Source: Stercorarius parasiticus | Lineage: Eukaryota > Chordata > Aves > Charadriiformes > Stercorariidae | Length of the DNA: 64,000 nt | Assembly: GCA_013396915.1 (NCBI GenBank) | Contig: VWZL01002012.1 | Location: forward strand, 682,001 to 746,000 | Reading direction: 5' to 3' | In this document: positions 12,061 to 22,821 of the stretch, piece after piece | How the letters are laid out: each line of letters starts with the position of its first letter | Numbering within the stretch: the stretch's first letter is position 1 | The notes under the pieces: generated by a model | What the model saw: only the letters and a program-made list of their open reading frames with translations | The model's database searches: none | What the model was told of the DNA's origin: nothing | Position numbers and translations under genes: made by a program

Positions 12061-15000
12061 CTGACATTAGCCAAGAGCTTACATTTTCAATTTCCCACAG
12101 TAAATTGTGCTTGTCCAGTTTTGAAGAGTACAGAACAAAGGTGTTTAAATGCATGTGTCGAGGGTGGCAGTGTGGAAGATGGAGTTCAATAGTGCAGGTT
12201 CTGCTGGTTTTAATCTAGATTGAGGCGAGACTGTCAGACATTTTCTTTCCAGAAATCACTGCCCTACTAACAGTTCTCATGTCCTTGTGCACTCCTAAAT
12301 TATAATATTATTCAGTAAAAAGGTATTTGGGCTGCAACACTGCATTTAAATGACTGACTCATTCAAGTGCTCTTCAGGCTGTAAGTTAGACCTTCATTAT
12401 AGATTGAGCAATTCAGACTTAAGGAGAGATGTGCTCAACAAACATGGGTTTATCTTGTTTCTGCTAAGTAAAACCTTTTGTGTTTTAATGGTATTTTCCA
12501 GCGTCATCTCTGTTATTAGGATACAGGTGGGAAAGTGTGTGCGTCTCCTATTTTGGCAACAAAATTGGTAGCGGCTGGGTGCTGAGATGATTTGAGAGTG
12601 CAGCCAATGCAATGTTCACAGTGATCAAACCGGAGCTATTGCTGCTGTGTCAGCTGCCAAAGATACATAGTTAGAGACTTCATTCGGGGATAATGAGGAA
12701 AATTCATAGTCCCATCACATTAAATAAAGAGAACAGCCAAAGCCCTTCTGTATTTCCTTTTCCCATTTCTTTGTGTGCATTTACATCTCTCTGTCTCAGA
12801 AAGGTTCTTCTTTTAAAGGTTTTGTAGGTGTTGGGAACAAAAGCAGCTCAACTTGTAGTCTGATCCATCCAACCAGCTCCTCCTACCATAGACAGCTGTT
12901 CTTTCCTTTCAACCCTCCAAACCCACTCTGTGATGTTTCATTTTTTAAAAATGTATCATCAATCATAACCCTTCTAGTAAGGAGAATAAGGTACTTCTTA
13001 ACAATAACTATAAAATTTCCTTGCATTCCTTTCAAGATGGTGTCTGTTGCTCTTCCTGTAATAACTGTCCTTCCTCTGCACCTCCGCATCCTCCGTACTG
13101 TGTTTCTTTTTCTCCATCCTCTCTGGAAACATGCTGTCTGCTCTGTCTTCCCACTTGTATCACATTCCCTTACTTTTATCCTTTCCATCTTGTTTCCATG
13201 GGCCTAGTCTGGTACCACTGAAATTAATGGATATTTTGGCAATTTTTTCTGTCTATAACAAAGCCGGATGCTGTCTAAGTGCTGCTGCACTTGGACAAGT
13301 AGCAAATGTATCAGGTTGCCTATGAAACTCCATCATGCTGGTGCTCTACAGGAAGACCAGCGCTACTTTTGTCAGGCTAGCCAGGATGTACATCATTACT
13401 GAAGAAGCAGTCAGGCCGTATAGAAAATTAAATCAAACTCTAAGATCCCAAGATGAATTGGAGATTGGATTCCTCCCAGTTCTGTTCCTCAGGCTGGGAT
13501 CTTTAGCAGACATATGCTGGAGGAGGGATCAGGGAAGAAGGAAAAGGATGGAACAGGAGGCAGCGAAGTTTAAAGTGCCCTGAGGCAAAAGCATAGCTGT
13601 CCTTCTCTGCAATGGTTTCTAGCTCTCTGTAAACCTCCTGCTCTCAGCTACTGAATGAGTACTCACGGTTCCAATTTCTATTTTCTTTTTCCTTCTCTCC
13701 ATAAAAGTATAAATATCAGTCTGTACTAGTTAGGGTAGTTTGGCTTTTGGAACAGTCAAAGGTTAAGAAGTTGTTTGGGGAACTTTATGGTAATATATAA
13801 AAAGCGTGTCACCTGTCTCCTCTCCACACTGGAGAGCTGTGTTACAAAAACTCTTCTTGAACTGGTGTCTTGGGCTTCCTTTTTAGTTAAAATAAGATTG
13901 ACCATGTAAACCAGACGTGGCAAAGCAACTTGAATCTTGAAAAAGAAACAGAAGTTGAGAGAGGAAGAATCACAAATCAGGAATTGGAAAAATGTCTATA
14001 CTTTGTCCTGGATCCATCCCCTGTAAGCACTTTAGCGATACATTAGAAAGCCAGTAACTCTAAGCCTCCTCTTGTCAGTAGAAACCAAGAGGTATCTCCG
14101 AAGAGCAATTCTGCTCAGCTAAACCCGAGTCAGCCTGTCAACATACTGTGTCTCTTCATGGATGATAAAGGAAGCAAAGGGGAACTCATTTTCTATTTTT
14201 AGCATCTCAAGCAAATACTTAAATTTAGAAAAGATGAAATTAGTCCTTTGTATATACATAGAGGAAGGACCAGCAGATGAATGAGCCTGCACATATGGGG
14301 CAAAGGAAAGAGAAAAATAAAAATAGCCAGGAATAGATGTGACCAAGTGATGGGCACTTGGCAGAGTCACCTGTGGTGACAGAGAGGAGGAAATGTGGAA
14401 CAAATGTCCCTGGGTTTAGCTATGTTTAGTACAGAGTGGTGACAAGGCAGCCACGAGAAAATGTTAGAGGCTGAGAGGTAGGATTGCTTAGGAGGAAACA
14501 GCTGGGCCATCTCTGGTGTACTGGGGTCTGCGGTAGGTAGACGTGCATGCAGACCTCTGTTTCTGATAAGCTCAACGTAGCTGGGATTTTATGCTTAAAT
14601 GGCCTCGTTGACTGCCATTAATAATTTGCAGCAAAACTAGACAAAAATTAAAATAACTTTTCCATGTTAAAAAACCCACCCTAAATAATTTTCTCTCAGC
14701 TATATGTGTAGGACCAGCATGGCCATAGGAATCCTTGAAAGGTTAGAGATGTTGCTTGCTAAGAGACTGTTGCTCTCCCATTTGTTTATTGCTTCATCTG
14801 ACTTATGCACTACCCGTGTTGCCGAGGGTTGTCTATAAATCTTGTACCAAATTAAGAAGACCATCTGTTGAAGAAAGCCTGTGTAAGGAGGTTTCCTGGA
14901 AGATAGCACTGATGAAACTGCACCCATATACCAAGATTTGAAGCCCCACTTTCTCTGCAGAGAAGGGGGCAGAACTGGTTTTCTGTTGAGCAACACACAG

Positions 15001-16363
15001 CTCCAGTGAATCCGTAATTTCTAAATGTCTGTTGATTGAATTTGTGTATTAATGGTTATAAGGATCTTCCTCCTTAAGCTATAAATCACATTTTATGGTA
15101 TTAATTCATAGGAAATGATTAAAGCATCCTAAATAGGTAAAGATTTACAGGTTTAATATTAGCTGCTTGACTGGCATCTCCCCTTGATGTTGTAGTGCCA
15201 GAAGAGTGATTGGAGCAAGTTCATTTTTATGGAGTTATTCTTCATTAATAACCTGTTTCTGACTCCATCAAACATGCACAGGGGACACAGAGACAGTTAT
15301 TTGTTCTGAATATGAGGGACTGTAGGTTAAATGTTTTCCTTCATTTCAGATTACTTACAGTACTGTGTTCTCTGCCTTAAGCAGCAACTCACTGCTGGGA
15401 GGTGTGTGGAAGAGGAAAGCAGTCAGGTTATATTCTTCATGACAAGAGTTTCTGAAAAGTCAGGTCCTTTGTGAACAGTCCACTGACTTTTGGCTTTTTT
15501 TTTTTCATTTGATCATGCAAATGTTTTCCGTTTCAAAGAACGCACGAGCTTTTAAAAAATAATCTTGCTGGGGATTTGAAGACACAACGGAATAGATGGC
15601 CGGGAGATCAGTTCAGAAAGTGTTTTCCTAGGTAGGGTGCAGCAAAGCAGAAAACAAAATGTTGTGAGAAACAGTTTGTGAGTTAGTACTTGTGTATTGG
15701 AGAGGGTAGAAGGCAATGTAGAGAGGATCAGAGACATAGTAATTGGGTCTGGGAAGGTTCTGGGTGGTCATGGGAATGTGGTTGACTCATGCTGGCATGA
15801 AATAGGAAGTTCTTCGTTGAATGACAGGTTGAATTTCAGTCTCTTGGTGCCTGGATGTGCATGGCTTGTATATCCCAAAGCTGCCATATTTCTGCAGCAA
15901 ACAAGTCTGTGTTGCCATCTCAGCTTTAACCTCCTGTTAAAAAGAAACATTATTTAATGCAGAACTATCTCCATGTTTAATCAAAGTCTTCAGGCTAATA
16001 ACAAACAGAAACTTGAGGAGGCTTCCTTTTATTTTGATACAACCATTTTCCTTTTGTGGAAAGTGCTGTGCCTTCTGAGCTCCTGAAAATGACGCACTTT
16101 TTTTGATGCCATCTAAATCATATGCACCACACTGCTATTCAGTAAACAGTAAGTTCTTGATACAACTCACCTCTCACATTGCTCAAACCTAGTTCATTAG
16201 GCCACTTAGGGGTGAGGTACAATCAGTTGTTAGCCGTCATGATGAATTAAGTCAATAGTTTCCAAATTGTGATCCACAGACCTGAAGGTCTGCTGAGATT
16301 TAACTGATCTTGAAAATCTTTTGTGCTTCGATTCAGCTATTAGATCATGTTCAGAGAAGTTCA

Positions 16364-16401
16364 CCAGTCAGAAACATATCATCAACTGATGATATGACTG
16401 G
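16364..16401. repeat. Composite inverted repeat (hairpin)
   Basis: CATATCATCA (16375-16384) and TGATGATATG (16387-16396) form a perfect 10-bp stem around AC. Outside them CCAGT (16364-16368) pairs with ACTGG (16397-16401), with a 6-nt one-sided bulge. About 85 bp upstream, CAGACC-TGAA-GGTCTG gives another short perfect stem. This may be the decayed core of a DNA transposon or MITE; no family is assigned. Confidence 0.8.
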
Positions 16402-17258
16402 CACAATTTGACAGGAGTCAACACAGTCATGCAGCCCCACTCTGCCTGAAGAACTGTCCCTTTTCCCAGACGTAGTTCAACATCCCTTTCTGTGAAAGCC
16501 AGCAGCAGTGTTGTTGCCACTGCAACATGATGTAGTTACCAACGGGAGGGAAAGGGTCTTCACAATCGGCTTTAAGACATGTATATGGTATAAAAAGTTT
16601 TGGACACTTCTGGCTCTTCCTTTCAAGAGGTTGATGTGAAAGTGAATTATTATTACCACAGTGAAAGAGAAGAAGTATAATATTAGGATGTTTATATTTT
16701 AGAGGTGGTCCATGCACAATGCCTGGGGGATCTTTTGATGAGATGTCACATCAAATAAGAAATCCAATACTCAAATTCAATTGTCGTAAAAAGAAGGTTT
16801 TACTTTGACTCGGTTCCAGCATTCTGACTCCATTCCAGAGAAATACTCAGTTTCAGAATGATTTTTATTTTGCTTTGAACACTCTTCACATACACTAAAT
16901 GAAAAAGAACTTTCATGTTCTGGTTAGAGAAATTAGCTCTAAGAACATTTTAATGCTACTTGCTCTTATTTTTGATTTTGTGTTCCAGAAATGTCTGCGG
17001 TGCTTGCTAAAGATCATAAAGCATCATCAGCCTCTCCTTTGCCATGCATAATGAAACCCAGCATTTCAACAACACTGGGAAGAAGCTTTATTTACACAGC
17101 ACAAAAGAAAACAATTTTTTGAAAGGCCAACATTAATCATGGACAGTAAAGCAAATCACAATGTTTTCACAGCAAAACACAATCAAGTATTTTTTTATTC
17201 TAGCCAAAGAACAGGTTTCTCATTCTGAGAATAACACCGTACTTCATGCCAAAGAGAT

Positions 17259-17685
17259 ACAAAAGTGCTTCTCCAGCACTGTGCCTCTCCTGAGACCCCA
17301 CCTGGAGTACTGAGTCCAGCTCTGGGCCCCCAACATCAGAAGGACATGGACCTGTCGGAGCAGGGCCAGAGGAGGCCACAAAGATGCTCAGAGGGCTGGA
17401 GCACCTCTAGTGTGAGGACAGGCTGAGAGAGTTGGGGTTGTTCAGCCTGGAGAAGAGAAGGCTCCGGGGAGACCTTAGAGCCCCTTCCAGTCCCTAAAGG
17501 GGCTACAGGAAAGATGGGGAGGGACTCTGGATCAGGGAGTGGAGCCATAGGATGAGGGGTAACAGTTTTAAACTGAAAGAGGGGAGATTTAGGTTGGATA
17601 TTAGGAAGAAATTCTTTCCTGTGAGGGTGGTGAGACACTGGAACAGGTTGCCCAGAGAAGTTGTGGTTTTTTCTATGATACTATT
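17259..17685 (+). mobile_element. CR1 LINE fragment with internal deletion
   Basis: This is a plus-strand CR1 copy. It runs from the RT-proximal 3' region (CTCCAGCACTGTGCCTCTCC, GACCCCACCTGGAGTACTG) through CAGCCTGGAGAAGAGAAGGC and TTTAGGTTGGATATTAGGAAG to GGTGAGACACTGGAACAGGTTGCCCAGAGAAG, reaching TTGTGG at about 17665. The expected ~170 bp that follow in other copies (CCCCATCCCTGGAG, the CCATGG palindrome, AGATGATCTTTAAGG) are missing. The sequence passes directly into TTTTTTCTATGATACTAT, which resembles the octamer tail. The simplest reading is an internal deletion that kept the 3' tail. The RT frame is decayed and no product is possible. Confidence 0.9.
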
Positions 17686-20600
17686 TAATACCACCCAGAT
17701 TCTTACTTCTTGTCTTCACTTCTTTGAGAACTGTATTTCTCTTACAGTCTGAATACACTTTGCAAAGTGTGTGAGATTCTCAAGGATGAGTCGGCAGATA
17801 CTTGCAGCCCTTTTTTTATCAACTGATTCCAGTTTTCAAACCATCAAAAGCAGTTTGATGCAAAATTTGCATCTTCATGCCTTGAAACCCTGTGTTTCCT
17901 TCTCAAACTGCTTCCTTCACTATTCCAAAGAGGGGACAGCTCCCATTTTACTAACAATAGTCATATAAATCCTTAAATGCATTAGTTCTAACAACAGCTC
18001 CTGGGACATCTTCCTGGTGATTCCCTTCTGGTGTGATCTGCAGGTATTTACATTAAGAACCTATGACTGCTTGAAAAAAATGGATCAATATCACAGCACT
18101 TAAGTAGCGTTTGATTTTCTTCTTCTGTTTCCTGGCCTGTTGTTTTTCGTATTCCTAGTAAAATCCCATCCAGCCCAGCACTGATCTTTTTGGCACTGCC
18201 CTTTAATAGCTGCCACCCATCCAGTCAAAGCTGAGCTGGAGCTGCCAAGCTCTAGCATTTCCTTGCTTTGTTCCTCGAAGAATGTCCTTGCCTCCTCTTT
18301 CTTGGATGTTTTCTATACAACGTTTGTGGCTCTCGCTCTCTCTCTATTCCCTAAGATCATGTTTACTTGCAATTAGTGGAGCTTTTGAGCGGATTTAGGC
18401 CACTCGTACATGGCTCAATAATCACCACTTTTCCACTCTTTTCAGTCATTCTTTTGTGATGGGCAGATATATTTCACGACATAATAATGTCCCTTGGCAG
18501 ATTTGATCTCATTCTCATAATGCGAATTTTTATAGACAGTGGACTCAATATGCCAGTTAAAACGGATTTTGATTTTGCTTATCTACAGCCAAAGTTCTTG
18601 GCCCCTGGTGCACAACCAAGCCATGTGTAAAAAGGTATTCAGCTCTGAATGAGATCACTAACATCTGTTGCTGCACATAACATTTAATCTTCAAACACCA
18701 TCAACAACAACAAAAATCAGGCAGTTCAAAACACATAAGTGGAGAAACATGGGCACCGTGAGAGTGAGCTTCAGTTCCTCTTAATTGCTGCCATGCCTTG
18801 TGCTCTCCTCACAGCTACAGTAGCCTGCCATCCGGAGTCCATGAGGATTGTACCAGGAGAGTGAAAAAACCTTACTTTCTGAGAAGAGCAGCCCAAAATG
18901 CAGCCATTCCCCACCCATGCCATCTCATGGACAGTTGGATTCTTGCTCAAAGCAGGTGCTGAAGGGTGGTAAATGAGAGAGGTACTGAAGTGCTCCAGAG
19001 TATTTATTAATATAATATCTGATATGCAGAGATTAGCCTGACCTTTATGGTAAAATTAGTTCGTAATTATTCTGGTTGCTCTTGATAGTCTACAAATGCA
19101 ATTTCGAGTCTCTTCTTTGTGGTATTCCTGAGAGATAAAATATGGTCAAATTTTTCCAATTGTCCAGAAGAACAGGAAGTATCAGCCAGCTCTTCAAGGT
19201 GCTCTTTATATTAGTGATCGAGATACCTTTTGACAAATTTGTATTTCTTTTCCCTTCTCTATTCCTCAAAGGTATGGTGTCTCCTGGATCAGGAGCTAAA
19301 TAAGGTATCTGTGCTTTACACAACCTTTCTAAATGATTTGATCCCACCTTGGAGCTTTTTCAGAAAGCTTGTCAAGAGCCCTGCTTCTAGATAGGTCTAT
19401 TTTTTTCTCTTTGTGGATGGCAGATGGTGTTGGCTTGTTCACGGGCATTGTGCAATGCGCCCGGAGTCTGCTAACCTCAGCCATCTGAATCACGCCCATG
19501 CGTAGTCATGAATTCTTGATAACATTGCTGAAGCCTCACATATCCTCTTTACTGCTTTTCTTAATCATAAAGATTCTCCCATCACTCACTGAGTGCTCTC
19601 TCAAACTTATATTTGTTGTGCTTTGCCGATACATGTCTTGAAGCTCAGCTGTTTTTTAAATACGGGGGGAAAATACTGTGGCAATGATAATGGGAATAAT
19701 ATAAGAGACTGATGAAATAAAGTAAAGTTTAATGCTAGCAGTGGAAGTTAGTGATGACATTTTAGTTATATTGTTCTGTCTTCTAGAGCTATAGTTCAGA
19801 GTCCTTGAGGAAGGAAAGGTTTATTGAATTTTGTTGTATAACATTGTTGTTGCAAATATTCCTGCTGGTCTGGTGCTATTCCATTCCCCGTCTCCTTAAC
19901 TGCTCTGAATTTTCTTTGACTCACAGATTTCACAGGAAGTTCATCATAGTCTTGCATGGGCTGAGAGTCTGTTCCATTAAATGGAAATTCGTCCTTTCCA
20001 GGAGTTGTGGTTAATGAACCTGCACCAAGATTTCCTACGTGATTTGCGTTCGGTACCTGTGGTTATACCCTCACATTCCTTGCAGTGAAACAGATGTTTG
20101 TCATATGGTCCTAAACATATAAATCGGCCCGGTCTTTCCAAGCGATTTGTGTGCCAAAAAATTCAATTATGGCTCTGAATGGGCCTGGGCCATAACGCTG
20201 TGAGACGAGCTTATTTAACAGAAATTCTAGAGCGTTTGGCACGGTGTGTTTACCAGGGTGAGGCAAACAGGAATGAAACGCAGTCCTGGAAAGAGGTCTG
20301 TCATGCAGATGACTCACCGCAATCAAACACTTTGAGAAAATACGGTCTCTAAATGTTATGTCTACAACTAATTAACTATATTTATTGTAAGACCTATAGA
20401 AATACAGAAACTGTGAAGTTTAGGGAAAATTAAATTAGGTTTTTCAAACAAATGCCAGGCTGCCCAGTGTTCTTTTTTTTTTTGGAAAAAAACAGCAATC
20501 TCTTTGCCAAGTAAACTGAAATATGCTAAAATGCAAATGTTGATGTGTTTCAACAAGGAAATTCAATCGCTGAATGCAAACTTTGTTTTCAAAAATTGAA

Positions 20601-21959
20601 ATATTGAAATCATCCAGGTTTCAAACTGAAAAGTAGGATCATATGTACACAGTCTTTATTTAATCAGCAGCTTTGACATTTTTATGTTAATTCTTTTCTT
20701 CAGATATTATGTTTTCCTCCATTGAAATATGCCCAATTTACACACAGTATACTCACACTCAAATAGACACACTTGCTGTAGAGCTGACAGATTGAGCTCC
20801 AGATGTGACTATATATGTATATACATATATGCCATATAGTAAATACTGATTTTTTCCCCCCTTTTTCATTGCTAATGCCTCAAAATTGTTTAGGTATACT
20901 TGCATAACAACTGATGTCACTGGAGATGTGGTATATGCTCTTTATTATAAGGGCAGCCAGGACAAGGTTCAGTAATCAAATTCCTGAATGAAAATATTGT
21001 GATTTTGAGTGCAGCAGGCGCATGGTCAACAAATAAAATCAAGTGGTGCCTCACACTGATAGAACAGGACATGTGTTCTTTGTGCAAGTATTTTGATGGC
21101 TTGTTGATGGCATCAAAAGACAAGAGAGAGTAGAGAGGAGATGGATGTACTCTGTCTTTACAGTGGGTGAGTATCTGAAGGGCAAATCCTCTACTGGACA
21201 ACAAAAATAATGCCTTTCCAAGTAGGTCTTAGGAAACAATTATTCTCTGCAAAAGCTACCGTTCGTCATACAGCGCTGAGAAAAGAGATGGAGCAGTCAG
21301 GAGATTAGTGACCTTAGGCAAATCAACGCCACGTACCACAATCCATTTAAACTTCAGATCTTGGAAAAGCTGTTTGAAGCGGCTTCATGAGCCAGCAGTA
21401 GGTTGGCACTCATTTTTATTTTTTTTTTTCTTATCAGGATAATGGTCCCTCCTCTTGGCAAGTGAGAACTTGCTCTGAGAGACCCTGCATCCGCACCTCA
21501 GTTGGAGAGCAGCCCAGGAAAGCATGGCGCTGCTAGCCAGTCAGTGTGGCAGTGGGGACGTCCGAAGAGCAAGAACATCTTTCTTCAGCCTGGTCGGGAG
21601 GGTGTTAGCGCAGCACTGAGTCTAAGTTCACAGGGAGCCCCGCCAAGCACCTTCTGGCTCCGTACTAGACGAATGGTGCATAGGAGCCAAGACAGGGAAG
21701 CCCTGAGGAAGGGCTGGGGCCAAAACTGGGGAAATCAAATCTAGGTCTGAATAGAGCACTTCGCTGACCAAATTTGGATTGTCACCAATTGCTTCTATTT
21801 AATGAGACACTGCGGAAAGCAGGACCTTGCGCTATAAACTTCCGAAAGGGGGAGCAGAGCGTCTAGGTCGGTGATTAACCAACTAGAATAATCAGTTGTG
21901 TGCGAGACACTTTGGGGGATAGCTCTGATGCAGTTTGTGGAAAGAACGAGGTGTCATTT
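17686..21959. other. Unassigned non-coding stretch
   Basis: No gene is recognised. It contains a perfect 16-bp palindrome at 17755-17770 and the AT palindrome at 20811-20830. The patch from about 20030 to 20330 retains CpGs and has a more complex composition, but no assignable motif. Confidence 0.5.
20811..20830. repeat. Perfect 20-bp palindrome (TA-rich)
   Basis: ATATATGTATATACATATAT equals its own reverse complement. It is alternating purine-pyrimidine and could extrude a cruciform, but such sequences are common in AT-rich DNA. Confidence 0.9.
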
Positions 21960-22793
21960 CAGTTTTTTAGGGATGTAAGTTTGTAACTAATTTTTGTCTC
22001 TCCTTGCCAGCGTAACGGTTTGAATGTTAATTTAATTTTGCAGAATATCATTTATGTAAATGTAATTAGAAGGGAAACATGATCGGGAGATGCACAGCAC
22101 CAAAGAAAATTTATTACTCCGAGGGGTATTGCTCTAATCATTCAACTGCAATATTGAGTTTCCCCAGATTTAATCTAAAAGCAATAAATTACAAAAGGCT
22201 AATGTCCTGCCCAACAAAAAGCTGTCATGAACCCAAGTTTCTGTGGGGAAAAAATTCAACTTCATTTCAGCAACAGGCTCTCCTCGTTTACACATTCTTT
22301 TTATGATTCCAGTCAAGTCAAAGTAAAATGAATACAAATGTGTGAGTTCGAACACTTTCCCTTGAATATGTATGTGTGTCTGTTGGTGATTGTAATAATC
22401 AGCAATCCAAGGCGCTGGGACTCCGTTATCTCGGGCCAAATTAGGAATGCAGTCCCGCAAAGATACAACTGCAAATTCTTCTCCCCACCTTCGCATGACC
22501 CTGTGATTTAAGGGAAGGCAAACTTGAGTCTGATTAATTCCAGTGTCCATATGAAAGCCTGTTGCTAACGTGCTGTCGATTTTGTTCTGCTGACAAAACG
22601 AATGAGAAGAAACGAGCTGTCCTTTTGCCTGGGTTAGTGACTGTAGCCCGTGTGCTCCATGCGAAGCGCTCTCTGCACGGGGAAGTTGCCCTGTGACACT
22701 GCTGGTCTGCATTTGCTAAAGGGACACTTTTTGGAAAGCGGAATGGAAAACAAACAGATAATCAAATAATATTGTGTGGTTACTTCTCGAAGC
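21960..22793. promoter_or_regulatory. Candidate conserved regulatory block
   Basis: A long high-complexity stretch with AT-rich homeodomain-type cores: TAATTTAATT near 22028, TAATTAG near 22063 and GATTAATT near 22532. There are also ATTTGC- and TAATCA-like sites between CpG-retaining segments. The longest open frame of the window (180 codons, minus strand, 22170-22712) crosses it. That frame shows no domain, signal peptide or compositional coding signature, and I read it as chance openness in a slowly changing non-coding element. The element ends in a perfect inverted repeat (22794-22821). Enhancer function is inferred. Confidence 0.35.
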
Positions 22794-22821
22794 CCTTGAA
22801 TAGCCGTTCTGCTATTCAAGG
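22794..22821. repeat. Perfect 11-bp inverted repeat with 6-nt loop
   Basis: CCTTGAATAGC (22794-22804) and GCTATTCAAGG (22811-22821) are exact reverse complements around CGTTCT. It is too short for a microRNA precursor. It may be a palindromic protein-binding site or a transcript hairpin. Confidence 0.9.

Larger units (their letters stand above)
11881..17258. other. Unassigned non-coding stretch
   Basis: No gene is recognised. Visible details are a (TTTTG)n simple repeat near 12035-12060, a GAAATTAATGG segment at 13220-13230 like the old amniote GAAGTCAATGG repeat, and the composite hairpin at 16364-16401 listed separately. The open frame at 12773-13207 (144 codons) is pyrimidine-rich and has no recognisable domain. 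Confidence 0.5.

Noticed and set aside
22170..22712. 180-codon minus-strand ORF as a protein gene
   Set aside because: No recognisable domain, signal or splice context, composition not codon-like, and it lies in an enhancer-like block. Kept only as a question in the findings.
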